The notes: generated by a model from the sequence alone, not told the origin. DNA of 64,000 nt from JAEMQF01 sp963791595 (GCA_963791595.1 CAWBTF010000025.1:1-64000); one strand, 5' to 3'. Shown: positions 30,253 to 41,900, counted from the stretch's first letter. Made by a program: numbers and translations.

Positions 30253-31505
30253 AGCGTTCCGTTGATCGCGAAGTCGAAGATCTGATAGCTTTTCAAGGTG
30301 GCCGCCGTCTTGAGCTGGTACGCGTCGTTCAGCGGCCGGCTCAGGATGAACGGCACCTTCGCTTCCGACGTGCCGCCATGCGTGCGCAGGCGGTGGCCTT
30401 GCAGCCCTTTGAGGTCATGGTCCTTCTGCGAGCCGCCGATGCACACATCGGCGCGCGCGATCACGGCGACGTCGCCTTCACGGTCGGCCGGCATGTCGAA
30501 CTCGCGGCAGACCGTCTGCTTGTCGAGCGCCGCTTCAACGCCACTCAATCCGCGCACCACGTCGATGATCTGCTGCGGCGTCGCCTTGCCGCGGCACCAG
30601 ACGCGAACGAAGCCGCCGAGTGCGCCGTGGTGCGCGACGAAGGCGTCGGTGATCGGGCAGATCACTTTCACGTCGCCGGCGCCGAACTTCGCGTCGAGCA
30701 CGTCTTGCAGCCAGATCACGTTCGGCTCGCCCTGGGCATTGCTTTTGTCGTTCATGCCATGGTCGGCGATCAGGCCCACCGTGGCGTCGAGCGCCGCCAG
30801 GCGGCCGAAACACGCGTCGAGTTGGGCGTAAAAGCGCCGCGCTTCCGATTCGTGCGGCGCGTACTTGTGTTGCACCCAGTCGGTGAGCGACAGGTAGAGC
30901 AGGTCCGGCCGGCGCTGCTCGAGCAGCTTGATGCCGGCTTCCAGCACGAGCAGCGACAGCTCCATCGAATACATGTCGGGCTGCGGCATGCCGACGAACT
31001 CCAACACGTTTTCGATGCCGTTCTCGGCGAGCGTGCAACGGCCGGCGTATTCGGACGAAAACGACACATGACCTTGGCTCACGTCGAGTCCCTTGGCCAG
31101 CTGCTTGCGCAGCTTGTCTTTCGCGGTGATCGAGACGATGCGCGCCCCTGCGTCGGCGAACTTGGCGAGGATCGTGTCGCCGCGCAGCAGCTCGGGGCCC
31201 GTCATCACGACCGGCTGGCCAGTGGCGGTGTCGAGGTAGTAGTTGCCCGAGATGCCGTGTTTCGATGCCGGCGTGCCGGTGATGATCGACATGTTGTTCG
31301 GGCAGGTGAACGACGGCATCGTGCCGTCGGCCACCGCCGCGAAACCGTCGCGCATGAACTTCGCGATGTGGGGCACCGCGCCGTCGGCGAGGAACTGGTG
31401 CAGGTACGCCGGGTCGCCGCCGTCGATGCACACCACCACCACCGGGCGCAACGGCCAGCGGTAGGTGGTGCCGTTGACGTTGATCTGATTTGTCTTCGGG
31501 TTCAT
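30249..31505 (-). CDS. phnA: Phosphonoacetate hydrolase
   Basis: A protein of 418 residues of the alkaline phosphatase superfamily. It cleaves the C-P bond of phosphonoacetate to acetate and phosphate using two zinc ions. Metal and catalytic residues are visible: Asp in VVCIDGGDP, the nucleophilic Thr region GTMPSFTCPNNMSIITG, Asp and His in LTDWVQHKYAPH, Asp-His in LIADHGMND and the late His in THGGTSEAKVPF. These match the characterised Sinorhizobium meliloti enzyme family. It starts 16 bases after the pbpC stop and overlaps phnY, so it may be read from the same message as the macroglobulin and pbpC genes. Confidence 0.94.
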   Translation of the reverse strand: MNPKTNQINVNGTTYRWPLRPVVVVCIDGGDPAYLHQFLADGAVPHIAKFMRDGFAAVADGTMPSFTCPNNMSIITGTPASKHGISGNYYLDTATGQPVVMTGPELLRGDTILAKFADAGARIVSITAKDKLRKQLAKGLDVSQGHVSFSSEYAGRCTLAENGIENVLEFVGMPQPDMYSMELSLLVLEAGIKLLEQRRPDLLYLSLTDWVQHKYAPHESEARRFYAQLDACFGRLAALDATVGLIADHGMNDKSNAQGEPNVIWLQDVLDAKFGAGDVKVICPITDAFVAHHGALGGFVRVWCRGKATPQQIIDVVRGLSGVEAALDKQTVCREFDMPADREGDVAVIARADVCIGGSQKDHDLKGLQGHRLRTHGGTSEAKVPFILSRPLNDAYQLKTAATLKSYQIFDFAINGTL

Positions 31506-31521
31506 CTCTTGTTCCGGCGTG

Positions 31522-33931
31522 TCAGCGCCGCTCCTGGGCCAGCACCTCGAACTGCCGCGACAGCCGATGGCCCTGCGAGTCTACGACGGTGATGGTGTGC
31601 TGGCCCGCGGTGGCGTCGAGTTCGCGCTGGTGGAAGGTGCGCGTCGCGCCGAGGTAGGTGTCGTCGAAGTGCCAGTGCAGCGTCGCGTTTCGGTCGCGGT
31701 GCACGGCTTCGAACACGACTCGGCCCTTGGTCTCGGCCAGATCGACCGGGAATGTAGACGCGCGTTCCCGGCGTCGGGTAGAGAAATTCGATCGGGCCCT
31801 TCGCGGCACTGGCTGCGCCTTCGCAATCGGCACGGTACGGCGGCAACACGCGGTATTCGGCGTGATGCCGGCGGTAGAACGATTCTGGTCCCGGCGGCAG
31901 CACGAACCAGTTGGCCTGGACCATCGCGCCGATGCGTTCGCACTCGCTGTGCACGCGGGTACGCCGCGTGCGGTCCAGATGAATGCGGATGTTGTGCGGG
32001 CTCACCTGGTCGAAATGGCTGTCGCGCGGCGCCCATTGGCGATCGGCCTCGCATTCGCCGTTGGCCAGATAGCCGTCGTTGCGGCACACATCCACTTCCT
32101 TCAGGTGCGCACGCGGCGCGACGAACCAGTCGCTCGCCTCGAGGCTGTTGAACACGTCGAACAGGATCGGCGCCGCGGCCAACGCTCCGGTCAGGCCGGG
32201 GCGGCCTTCGCCGCTCGCGTTGCCGGCCCACACGCCGACGCTGTAACGCGAGCTGTTGCCCACCGCCCAGGCGTCGCGCAGGCCCCAGCTGGTGCCCGTT
32301 TTCCACGCGATTCTGCGGCTGCTCGCGAAGTTCTTCCAATGCCCTTCTTCGCCCGGACGTGCGACTTCGAGCAAGGCGTTCAGCGTGAGCCAGGCGGCGC
32401 CGGGGCTGAGTTCGGCGCTGCGTGAACGGGGTGCACCGCTGGCGCGGCCGGGGCGCGGCGGATCGGCCAGCAGCTTCAGTTCGCGGTAACTGTTCGGGGC
32501 ACCGCCCGATGTGCCGCGCGCGATGTCGGCCAGGTTCGCGTAGAGGCCCACCACGTCGTGCAGTGTCACTTCGGCGCCGCCCAGGATCAGCGTCAGCCCG
32601 TATTCCTCGGGCCGGCGCCACAGACTCGTCACGCCGAACTGGCGCAGGTAGTCGTAGAAACGGTGCACGCCGTGCTGCTTGAGCAGGCGCACCGCGGGAA
32701 CGTTGAGCGACTGCGCCAGCGCCACTTGCGCCGGCACCGCGCCGCGGTACGCGTGGTCGTAGTTCTCCGGCGTGAAACCGCCGTATTGCGTGGGCACATC
32801 CGCCACCAATGTGCCAGGCAGGATTTCGCCGGCGTCGAGCATCGCCGCATAGAGAAAGGGCTTGAGGATGCTGCCGCTGCTGCGCGGGCGGCGCACGATG
32901 TCGACGGCGTGGCCGCGTGAGTTGTCGACCGACCCCGCCGCGTTGCCGACGTAGGCGAGCACTTCGAAACTGTGGTTGTCGACGATCAGCGCCGCGGCGT
33001 TGTGGATGTCCTGCTTGGCCAACTGCTCGGCGCGCCCATGCACGACCTCGCTCGCCTGCGCTTGCAGCCGCGCATCGAGCGTCGTGTGAAAGCGGAACAC
33101 CCCCGGCGAGCGCGCGCGCAGCGTTTCCAGCAGGTGCGGCGCGTGCTGCGGCAGCGGCAGCGGCTCAGTGGGCAGCGGCTCGCGCAGCGCCAGGTCGAGG
33201 TCGATCGCGCTCAGACGGCCCTCGTCGTGCAGGCGCCGCAGCAGCCGGTCGCGCTTGTCCTGCAGCTTGGCGCGATTGCGCCCGGGGTGGATCAGCGCCG
33301 GGCTGTTGGGCAGCACCGCCAACGTGCACGCCTCGGCCCACGACAGTTGCGCCGGCTCGCGCCCGAAGTAGCGCCACGCGGCGGCCTCCAGGCCGACGAC
33401 GTTGCCACCGAACGGCGCGTGGCCGGCGTGCAGTGCGGCGATCTCGCTCTTGCTGTATTGCAGCTCCAGGCGCAGCGCGAGCAGCGCTTCGATCGCCTTG
33501 TCGAGGTAGCCGCGGCTGCGTTCGCCGCGCGCGAGGCGCACGACCTGCATGCTGATCGTGCTGCCGCCTCTGACGATGCGGCCTTGCGCCAGGTTTGAGC
33601 GGACAGCACGGGCGAGTGCCAGCGGGTCGACGCCGGGGTGGAGGTCGAAACGCCGGTCTTCGAAGGCGATCAATGCTTGCCGGTATTTGTCGGGGATCGT
33701 TTCGGAAGGCGGGAAGCGCCATTGGCCGTCGTCGGCGATGCGCGCGCCGAGCAAGCTGCCGTCGCGGGCAAGGAGGATGGTGGAGAGCGGGTCCGAGAAC
33801 AGGGGCGATGGCAGGCTGCGCCAAAGGCCCAGTGCGAGGGCCGGCGCGAGGAGGGCAGCGAACCCCGCCCATCTGCGGCGGCGTCCTGGTGGCCAGACAC
33901 GAGCGGCCACTCGCCGCAGCAACGTCATCAT
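31522..33931 (-). CDS. pbpC: Penicillin-binding protein 1C (one frameshift near the 3' end)
   Basis: About 802 residues from ATG 33931, overlapping the stop of the macroglobulin gene. A signal anchor (~15-32) is followed by a GT51 transglycosylase domain (FEDRRFDLHPGVD, VRGGSTISMQVVRLA), a transpeptidase domain with SILK in SSGSILKPFLYA, SLN and KTGTSWGLRDAW, and the C-terminal BiPBP_C domain. The frame breaks near 31747: the coding strand reads CCCGGTCGAT where CCCGTCGAT would join YPTPGTRVYIP to VDLAETKGRVVF and the proper C-terminus ending QFEVLAQERR. Only the last ~75 residues are affected. PBP1C is usually encoded next to a bacterial alpha-2-macroglobulin, as here. Confidence 0.92.
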
Positions 33932-36900
33932 TTCGCCGGCACCACCTCCACCCACCGGCCCTTGATGCGCGCATTCTTCGTTGCGTCATACATCGCCTCG
34001 ACCTGCATGCTCGGCAGGTAGAAGCGCCCGAGGTAGGCCGCGGTCAGGCGCGTCTTGAAGCTGATGCTCTCGCCGGCCTTCAGCGCGAAGTAGCGCTGCA
34101 CGCGGTCGTCGCGGATGTCGAGGTGTTCGACTTGTGCGCTCGTCGCGGCAGGCGAACCGTCGGCGAAGAAAAAGAAGCCCGAACGGCGCTGCGGCTCGCT
34201 GCGCTTGCCCTCGGTGGGAGCCCCTTCCATGCGCTCATTGTGGATCTCGTGGCCAGCCGCGACCATCTGCGTCAGCGCGATGTTGTCGATGCGGTGCGGC
34301 GTGATGTTCTTCACCGTGATCTCGGCCACCAGGTCCTGCCCCTGCGCGAGCTTGGCGAGGTCGATCGGGCTGCCGTCGCCGCCGCGGTAGTCGACGTCGA
34401 GCGCGAGGCCTGACGCACCCGCCTCGTCGTCGCCGGCCTTCGGGATGCCGCGCACGACGACCGTCGCGAACAGCGTGCGCTCCGACGTGTTCTTCATTCC
34501 CACCGCCGCTCCAGGCGCCGGAAAGTCCTTCAGCACCGTCGTGTCGATCGGCACGCCGGCTTTGGCTTTCTCCACGCGCCCGGCGACGCTGCGCTCATAC
34601 GTGTAGTCGCTCACCTTGCCGCTGCCGGCGAACTTGGCCATCGCCATCAGCGCGTACGCGACCGACTGCGTGCTGTGCCACGATTCGGAGGCGAGCTGAG
34701 CCGACACGTCGTCGACCAGCGATTTCACCTTGTCGCCGAAGTTGACAGCCCCCCCCAGCAGCACCATGCTGTTCAGCACGATCGCGGAATCGCGCAAGCG
34801 CGAGCCGAAGGTGGAGTCGGGCATCGCATAGTCGGCGAACTCGATGCGGTCCGCCTTCACGATGTCGTTCGCCGCATCGCCCATTCCTGCAAGTTTGTAG
34901 GCGGCGGCGAGCATCCAGCGCGCCGTGCTGGGCATGCTGCGCGCCTCGCGCAGCCGGTTCATCGCGCCCACTTCGGGCTGGCCCGCCAACGCGAGCGTGT
35001 AGAGCCGATACGCCTGGTCCAGCACCGGTGTGGCGTTGCCCGCCGTCCAGGCCTGCGCCGCTTCTTTCTGGAAGCGCAGCCAGTCGGTGCGCACGCTGCC
35101 GGAGACGTTGTAGCCCAGCTTGCCGGCTTCGATCAGGAAGTGGCCGGCGTAGTTGGTCGACCATGCACTGCGCGTATCGAACTGGCTCACGCCAAAACCG
35201 CCCGGCCAGTACGAGAACGCGCCGTTGGGTTGCTGAAACCCGCGCAGCTTGTCGATCGCCGAGTGCATGTTCGCCTCGATCTCCTTCTTGCGCGTGTCTT
35301 CCAGCTTGAGCAGCGAGGGCAAGTAGAGCTGCGGAAATGCGGCCGAGGTGATCTGTTCGAGGCACCCATGCGGATACTGGACGAGGTAGTGCAATCGCCG
35401 CTCCAGGTCGAGCGGCGGCACGGCGGAGACTTCGAGCGTGACGGCGTTGGTGCCGAGCAACCCATGCGGCACGACGTTCGCCTCCCACGTTTCGCCCGGC
35501 TGCAAGGTCTTGCGCTGGAAGCGTGTCGTCACCGGGTTCGGGCTGCGCACCTCGAGAAACACTTCGGCCTGGGCACGGTGCGCACCGCTCGTCGCGGTGA
35601 ACTTCAGCTTGCCCTTGCCCAGCCGCGCGGCAGATTTGATGCGCAACAGGCCGAGTTTTTCCTCGGGCTGCGCGAAGTTCACTTTCACGCTGTCGGCGCC
35701 GACGAGCTGGAACTGCGAGTCGGCTTCGAGTTTCAGCGTCACCTCGCGGATGCCCGGCTCCATCACGAAGATCGACACCGGCACCGTGAACTCTTCCTCC
35801 GGCCCGACGAGGCGCGGCAGTGTCGGCAACAGCATCAGCGGCTGGCGCACGAACACCGACTTCTCGGCCGAGCCGTAAGCGCCCGCCTCGCCCGCGACGA
35901 GCATCGCGCGCACCGCGCCCACATACGGCGGCAGCTGGAATTCGTGTTTCGCTTTGGCGCCGGCCTTCAGCTTGAACGGCCCGAGGTATTTCACGACAGG
36001 CGGAAAGCGCTTCTTGTCTTCCTTGGCGTCCTTCAAGTCGCCGGCGTCGCTGCCGCCCAGGGCCAGCAGGCGCTCGAGTTCGCCGCCGTAAGCACCCGCC
36101 ACTTCGTCGAACAGGTCCCAGGTTGCGACACCGAGCGCCTCGCGCTTGTAGAACTGCTCGTGCAGCTCGGGCGTCTTGAAGTTGGTGAGACCCAGCAGCC
36201 CTTCGTCGACCACCGCCACCGTGTACGTCATCTCGCGCCCGCTCATCTCCGACACCTCGACCGCCACTTTCGCCTCGGGCAGCCATTGCTCCGGCGCGGC
36301 GAGCACAGGTTTGAGTTTCGTTTCGGGGTCGCTCACCAGCAGCGGGATCACGCCATACAGGCGGATCGGCCGGTCGTTCTTCTTCTCGGCGTGCGGCTGG
36401 ATCAGCGTCACACCGACATAGACGTTGGGGCTCATCGCCTTCGTGATCGGCACTTCGAAGCGCGTCTTGCCCTTTTCCAGTTCGATCCAGCGCGCCTCGA
36501 CGATGCCGGTGCCGTTTTCCACCGTCATCAGCGCACGGCCCTGGCTCGCTTCGGGCAGTTGCACGACCGCCTTCTCGCCCACCGTGTACTGCTGCTTGTC
36601 GGCGTTGAACGTGAGCACGCTCGCACCGGGGCCGCCCTGCTCCTGCGCGCGGCCGGCCCAGGCCGGCCAGTCGATGTAGAAGGTCTGGCCGGTGCAGTGG
36701 CCGCCGTCGAGGTCGCAGGCGCGAACCAGGTAGCGGCCCCACTGCGGGTACTTGATCTCGAAGTTCCACGTCCCCTGGCCGTTGGCGGTTGCGACCTTGT
36801 TCTTCTGCACCACGTTCGCGTGCTGCGCCGACACGTACTGCGCGAGCGATTCGCCGGCCTTGTCCCACCACCACTTCCACTCCACCTTGTAGAGCGTGAC

Positions 36901-39598
36901 CTCCAGGTTCTTCGCGGCGACCGGCTTGCCTTCGCTCGACAACGTGGCCACCTCAACGGTGTGCGCCTTGTCGGTGAGCAGCATGTTGCGCGCCACGTCG
37001 CCCTTGGGCAGCTTGATGCCCACGTAGCGGTCGTAGGGCGAGAAGGGCGCGCGTCTGGCGGTTGATGCTGAACGCGCCGCCGGGCTCAAAGACGCGGGTC
37101 GTCAATGCCGCCGTGAGCATGCCTGGCGCTTCCTTCGCGGGCGCGTCTTCGTGCGCGAACGAGGCCTTGCCGGAGGCATCGAGCTGGCCTTCGAACACCG
37201 TCACCGGCTCCACAGCAAAGTCGCGCGCCGGGTCGTCGAACGTGAAATCGGCAAAGCGCTCGAAGCGCGTCGGCGCTTTCACGAGACGCATCTGCACGTC
37301 GGCCTTCAGGCCGGACGCCGTGGCCCCCGTGAGCCACTGCGCCGAGAGTTTGCCGCGCAGAGGCGTGCTGCCGGAGAGCTTGCCCTTGCCGACGTCGAGC
37401 TCGATCTTCAAGCGGTTCGGCATGATCGTTTCGACCTTCACGACGCGACTGAACGACGCGCCGCCGAGCAGCGCCTTCGCGGTCCAGTCGCCGGTGGGCG
37501 CGTCGTTCGATGTCTTCAGCGTGAACTTGTAGAAGGTACCCACCGGCGCAGCGTTCGTCAGCGTCTGCACCAACTGGCCCTTCGGGTTGCGCAGCTCGAG
37601 CGTCACCGGGTGGTTCGCCGGCAGGCTCTTGCCGGAATCCTGCAAAACGAAGGTCATGAAGATCTCGTCGCCCGGCCGCCAGACGCCGCGCTCGCCGTAG
37701 AGGTGGCCCTTGATGCCGGCGCTGACTTTCTCTCCGCCCACGTCGAAGTGGCTCACCGGCAGTGCCGTGCCTTGCGAGACCTTCAGGTAACCCTTCTGGC
37801 CGTCCTTGTCGGCGAGCAGATAGAACGGCGTGCCGCTGGGCTTGAAGCGCGCCAGGCCGTCAGCGTCGGTCGTGACCGTGTCGATCGGCTGGTTCTGGTA
37901 GTTCATCGCGGTGAGCTTGACGCCCTTCATCACCTTGGCGGTGCGCAGATCCGTCGTCGCGATCAGCAGCCGGCCATGCTGGTCGCGCTTGGCCACTAAC
38001 CCGATGTTCGATGCCAGGAAGTTGCGCGCGTCGCGCGCCGCCGGCGCGAAGCGGAAGTAGGCATTGCTGCAGGGGTTCTCGCGCTGGCGCCACTCCTCGC
38101 GGCCATCGGCTTCGAAATACTCCTCGGCGTAGTCCCAGCTGCTGGCTTCGCGCTGGTTGAAGTCTTCTTCGTTCGCGATCGGCGGTTCGGTCAGCGTTGC
38201 GTCGGCCGCGGCGCCGGGGCACTCGTAGGTGGAGTCGGAACGGTTCACCGAGACCACCAGGCGAAACAGCCCGCCGGGGTGCTTCTGGAACAGCTCGGTC
38301 ACGTCGAGCGCGTAGCGGTTCCAGCGGTTCGGCTGGGGCGCGGTCAGGTGAATTTTCTTGCGCCACAGGTAACGGCCGACGCGACCCAGGTCCTGTTGAC
38401 CGTCGAGTTTGTTCACCTGCAGAAATTGGCCGACGTTGTTCTCATAGATGCGCAGCGCCGTCACGTGCACCGAGCGCACGTTCACCGCCTCGAACGGCAC
38501 GCTGAGCACGGGGTTGTCGGGCAGGATCACGCCCTTGCCGACGAAGCGCACCTGCGGCTTCGCGCTCGCGAATGCCACCGTGTGCAGCGACACCGAGGCC
38601 AGGCGGTCGCCCTTGGTGTTGCGGATGCCCACATCGAGCGTGACGCTCACGTCGCCCTCGACGCCTTTCTCGGGGTAGATCTTGAGCACGTTGCCCTCGA
38701 TGCGCTCGGTCGAGCCGCCCGAGCCCAGGCGCACCAGGCCGCGCAGGTTCTGCTTCGGATCGAGCGCATCGGAGAAGAACACCTGCACGTACTGTTCGCC
38801 GCCCGTCTGCACCGCCTGCGCCTGCGTCACCTTGAACTGGTTGCGCGCCGGCACTTCCACCGAGCGTTCGCCCTTGGTGGCCGAGCCGATGGCGCTGCCG
38901 TCCCACTTCAGCACGAGGTTTTTCGAATCCGTCTGGCGCTCGATGCCGGCCACCGTGAATTCGCGGTTGCGGCCGTCGGTGTGGTGCTGCCAGGCAATCG
39001 TCAGCGGCTTGTCGAGGAAGTTCGCGCTCAGCACCTTCTCCACCTGTTCCGGCGCTTCGGTGTCGGCCGTGATCAGCGAGCCCGTGAGCTGCGACTGCGC
39101 TTCGTTCTTCGGATCATTGCTCAGGCCGGCGACGTTCACTTCGAACTGGCGTGGCTGTACCTGCGCCACGAACTCGTAGGGCGCAAGCGCATCGGTCAAC
39201 CCGAGCAGGCCGTTCGGCTTGACCGTGAAGCGGTAGAACCGCCCGGCCTCAAGTTCCTTCTGCGGCGACAGCACGATTTCGCGCTGGCCCGTGAACGTGG
39301 CGGCACCGGCGATCGCCGGGTCGGACGACAAATTCGCCGCAGCGCTCGTTCCCACGCGAGCGGGCGCTACCACGTCGCTCGCGAACACGACCCGGATCGT
39401 CGCCTTGCGCGACACGATGCCTGCCGTGTGCGAAGCGATGATCTGGCTCCACGCCGGGTTTTGCGGCGCGACGGTCGGCGCGGGCATCGCGATGGGTGTG
39501 GGCTTCAGGCGGTCGCAGCCGGCGAGCGCGAGCAGCAAAGCCGCGGCGGCGACGAGGAACCGCACGTTGAATGACCTGCCGAGCGTCGTAGGGCGCAT
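33928..39598 (-). CDS. yfhM: Bacterial alpha-2-macroglobulin lipoprotein (YfhM-type, one frameshift)
   Basis: About 1,889 residues. From ATG 39598, behind AAAGGAGA, it begins with a lipoprotein signal and lipobox (LLLALAGC, Cys ~29). It contains the MG and bait-like domains and the thioester motif HGCLEQ, encoded at about 35353-35370 on the minus strand, so covalent trapping of proteases is expected. The frame changes near 37055: the coding strand reads CAG-A-CGCGCGCCC where CAG-CGC-GCG-CCC joins FSINRQ to RAPFSPYDRYVGIKLPKG. It is a periplasmic inner-membrane lipoprotein that inhibits incoming proteases while PBP1C repairs the wall. It is coupled to pbpC by ATGA overlap. Confidence 0.93.
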
Positions 39599-39699
39599 GA
39601 CTTCTCCTTTCGGACCGGCACGCACTCTAGAGGCGGCCGGTGACACGCCGGCCAGGGCCGGCATTCCAAGCGTGTCGAAAGTCCGCATTCGAACCAGGC

Positions 39700-40572
39700 T
39701 CAGCCGAAGCGCAGCGCCACCACGCCGCCGACGATCACCGCCGCACCCACCGCACGCTGCGCGCCGAACGGCTCTTTGAGCAACCACACACCGAGCACGC
39801 TGGCAAACAGGATCGAAGTCTCGCGCAAGGCCGAAATCGCCGCGACCGGCGCGCGCGTCATCGCCCACAGCGCAATCGCGTACGAGCCGATCGACGCCGC
39901 GCCGCCCACCGCCGCCAGCGGCCAGCGGATGCGTGCATAGGCGAGGATCGCGCGGCGCCCCGCGGCGTCGCGGCGCAGCCACACGAGCCCCGGATAAGGA
40001 ATCCCGTCGAGCACGAACAGCATCAGCACGTAGGTCAGCGCACTCTGCCCCGCGACGACGGCGGTGCGCACGCCGCTGCCGTCGACGAAGGTGTACATCG
40101 CGATCACGCAGGCATTGGCCAGGGCAAAGCCCATCGCACGCCGGTGGTGCAGTGCTTCGCCCGGATGCGCCAGACCGACCAGCGCCACACCGAACGTCAC
40201 CCCCAGTACGCCGGCCCAGGCCAGCGGCGACAGGCTCTCACCGAGCACCGCCGAGCTGCCCAGCGCCACCAGCAGCGGCGCGCTGCCGCGCATGATGGGG
40301 TAGGTGAGGCCCAGATCGCCGTGTTTGTAGGCGCCGGCCAGGGTGATGTAGTAGGCGATGTGGATCGCGACCGACGCCGCGATGTACGGCCAGGCCACGA
40401 GCGGCGGCGGGCCGACCAGCAGCAGCATGGGCAACGCGACGACGGAGCCGACGAAGTGCATCAGCGCGGTGTCGACTTCCTTGTCGCCGCTGGACTTGAC
40501 GAGCGCGTTCCAGCCGGCGTGCAGCACGGCGCCGCAGAGAACGGCCAGCACGACAGGCCAGGTCAGGGCCAT
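39700..40572 (-). CDS. EamA/DMT-family transporter
   Basis: A protein of 290 residues with ten predicted membrane helices in two EamA repeats (e.g. VLCGAVLHAGWNALVKSSGD at the start, GAASIGSYAIALWAMTRAP in the second half, and GVWLLKEPFGAQR near the end). Drug/metabolite transporter exporters move amino acids, metabolites or toxic compounds; the substrate is unknown. It lies between the macroglobulin operon and the AEP transporter and is divergent from phnS, sharing a 177-base intergenic region that holds the sigma-54-type promoter. A role in exporting a phosphonate intermediate is possible but only by position. Confidence 0.85.
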   Translation of the reverse strand: MALTWPVVLAVLCGAVLHAGWNALVKSSGDKEVDTALMHFVGSVVALPMLLLVGPPPLVAWPYIAASVAIHIAYYITLAGAYKHGDLGLTYPIMRGSAPLLVALGSSAVLGESLSPLAWAGVLGVTFGVALVGLAHPGEALHHRRAMGFALANACVIAMYTFVDGSGVRTAVVAGQSALTYVLMLFVLDGIPYPGLVWLRRDAAGRRAILAYARIRWPLAAVGGAASIGSYAIALWAMTRAPVAAISALRETSILFASVLGVWLLKEPFGAQRAVGAAVIVGGVVALRFG

Positions 40573-40630
40573 GGGCGGGCGACGCCCATCTGCATATAGG
40601 GTCTAACCCGTAGGGCCGGCGGCAATGGCA

Positions 40631-40646
40631 TGGCAGGGATTTTGCT
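40631..40646 (+). promoter_or_regulatory. Near-consensus sigma-54 (RpoN) promoter upstream of AEP transport genes
   Basis: TGGCAGGGATTTTGCT matches the sigma-54 consensus TGGCACG-N4-TTGCW except C to G at one position, with the required 10 bases between GG (40632-40633) and GC (40644-40645). It points toward phnS, whose ATG is at 40750, giving a leader of about 90 bases. Short inverted repeats upstream (ATGGGCG/CGCCCAT at 40571-40589 and GGGT/ACCC at 40599-40609) could be activator sites. It suggests nitrogen-type (NtrC) or dedicated enhancer-binding-protein control. The factor is not encoded in this window. Confidence 0.65.
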
Positions 40647-40749
40647 CGACATCGGGTTGTCATCCTTGGCGGCTCATGATTGCTCTTTTACCCTGCCGCC
40701 TTGACTTGGCGTTTCGTGCCATCCCGCTCAACCCTCAGGAGAGACCCCT

Positions 40750-41790
40750 ATGCGAGCTTCACGCATCGTTCCCCAACTCATGTGGCTGGCCGCGCTGCTG
40801 CTGACCGGCAGCGCCTTCGCACAGAAGACCACCCTGCTCGTCTATACCGCGCTCGAGACCGACCAGCTCAAGGCCTACCAGGAGGGCTTCAACAAGGTCG
40901 AGCCGAACATCGAACTCAAGTGGGTGCGAGATTCGACCGGCGTGATCACGGCGAAGTTGTTGGCGGAGAAGGCCAATCCGCAGGCCGATGTGGTGATGGG
41001 CGTGGCCGCCTCCAGCCTGGCGCTGCTCGACAAGAACGGCATGCTGCAACCGTACCGGCCGCTCAACGCCGACGCGTTGATGAGCCAGTACGTCGACAAG
41101 AAGAACCCGCCGGCGTGGTTCGGCATGGACGTGTGGGGCGCGACGGTCTGCTTCAACACCGTGGAAGCGCAAAAGCGCAACATCCCCAAGCCCGAGACCT
41201 GGAAAGACCTGACCAAGCCCGTCTACAAGGGGCAGATCGTGATGCCCAATCCCGCCAGCTCGGGCACCGGCTTCTTCGACGTGACCGCGTGGCTCACGCT
41301 GTGGGGCGACAAGGCCGGCAAGGGCGACGGCTGGAAGTTCATGGACGCGCTGCACGAGAACATCGCGCAGTACACGCATTCGGGCTCCAAGCCGTGCAAC
41401 ATGGCCTCGAGCGGCGAGTTCGTGCTCGGCATCTCGTTCGAATACCGCGCGAACACGAACAAGGCCAAGGGCGCGCCGATCGACCTGGTATTCCCGAAAG
41501 AAGGACTGGGCTGGGACCTGGAAGCGTTTGCGATCCACAAGGGGACGAAGAACCTCGACGCGGCGAAGAAGCTCGCCGACTGGGCGTCGAGCAAGGACGC
41601 GATGCTGCTCTACGGCAAGAACTTCGCGATCACGGCGCAGCCGGGCGTCGCCCAACCGCTGCCCAACGTGCCTAAGGACTACGAAGCGCGCCTGGTGAAG
41701 ATGGATTTCTCCTGGGCCGCCGACAACCGCGAGCGCATTCTGGAAGAGTGGAACAAGCGCTACAGCGCGAAGAGCGAGCCGAAGAAGTGA
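40750..41790 (+). CDS. phnS: 2-aminoethylphosphonate ABC transporter, substrate-binding protein
   Basis: A protein of 346 residues with a secretion signal (1-24, cleavage after SAFA). The fold is that of AfuA/PhnS-like binding proteins (TTLLVYTALETDQLKAYQ, WVRDSTGVITAKLLAEK, IVMPNPASSGTGFFDVTAWL). A good AGGAGAG site precedes the ATG. The iron(III)-binding family is similar in sequence. Assignment to AEP rests on the matching ATPase, the large two-unit permease and phnW downstream, the phnS2-phnT2-phnU2 set known from Burkholderiales. It delivers 2-AEP from the periplasm to the permease. Confidence 0.85.
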   Translation: MRASRIVPQLMWLAALLLTGSAFAQKTTLLVYTALETDQLKAYQEGFNKVEPNIELKWVRDSTGVITAKLLAEKANPQADVVMGVAASSLALLDKNGMLQPYRPLNADALMSQYVDKKNPPAWFGMDVWGATVCFNTVEAQKRNIPKPETWKDLTKPVYKGQIVMPNPASSGTGFFDVTAWLTLWGDKAGKGDGWKFMDALHENIAQYTHSGSKPCNMASSGEFVLGISFEYRANTNKAKGAPIDLVFPKEGLGWDLEAFAIHKGTKNLDAAKKLADWASSKDAMLLYGKNFAITAQPGVAQPLPNVPKDYEARLVKMDFSWAADNRERILEEWNKRYSAKSEPKK

Positions 41791-41800
41791 CGTCGGGTGC

Positions 41801-41900
41801 GTCATCCCGGCGCAAGTGTCACCCCGTGCTCGACACGGGGCCGGGATCCACCGCCACGTGCCGCACAACCACTGGATACCGGCTTTCGCCGGTATGACAG
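41801..41900 (+). repeat. GTCATCCCGGCG-type intergenic repeat, copy a
   Basis: The 135-base gap between phnS and phnT holds a repeat that starts GTCATCCCGGCG and ends CGGCTTTCGCCGGTATGACAG, with inverted ends (GTCAT...ATGAC) and an internal hairpin CCCCGTG/CACGGGG. It is related to copy b at 46621. Similar repeats are common in Beta- and Gammaproteobacteria. It may attenuate transcription or stabilise the phnS message. Confidence 0.8.
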
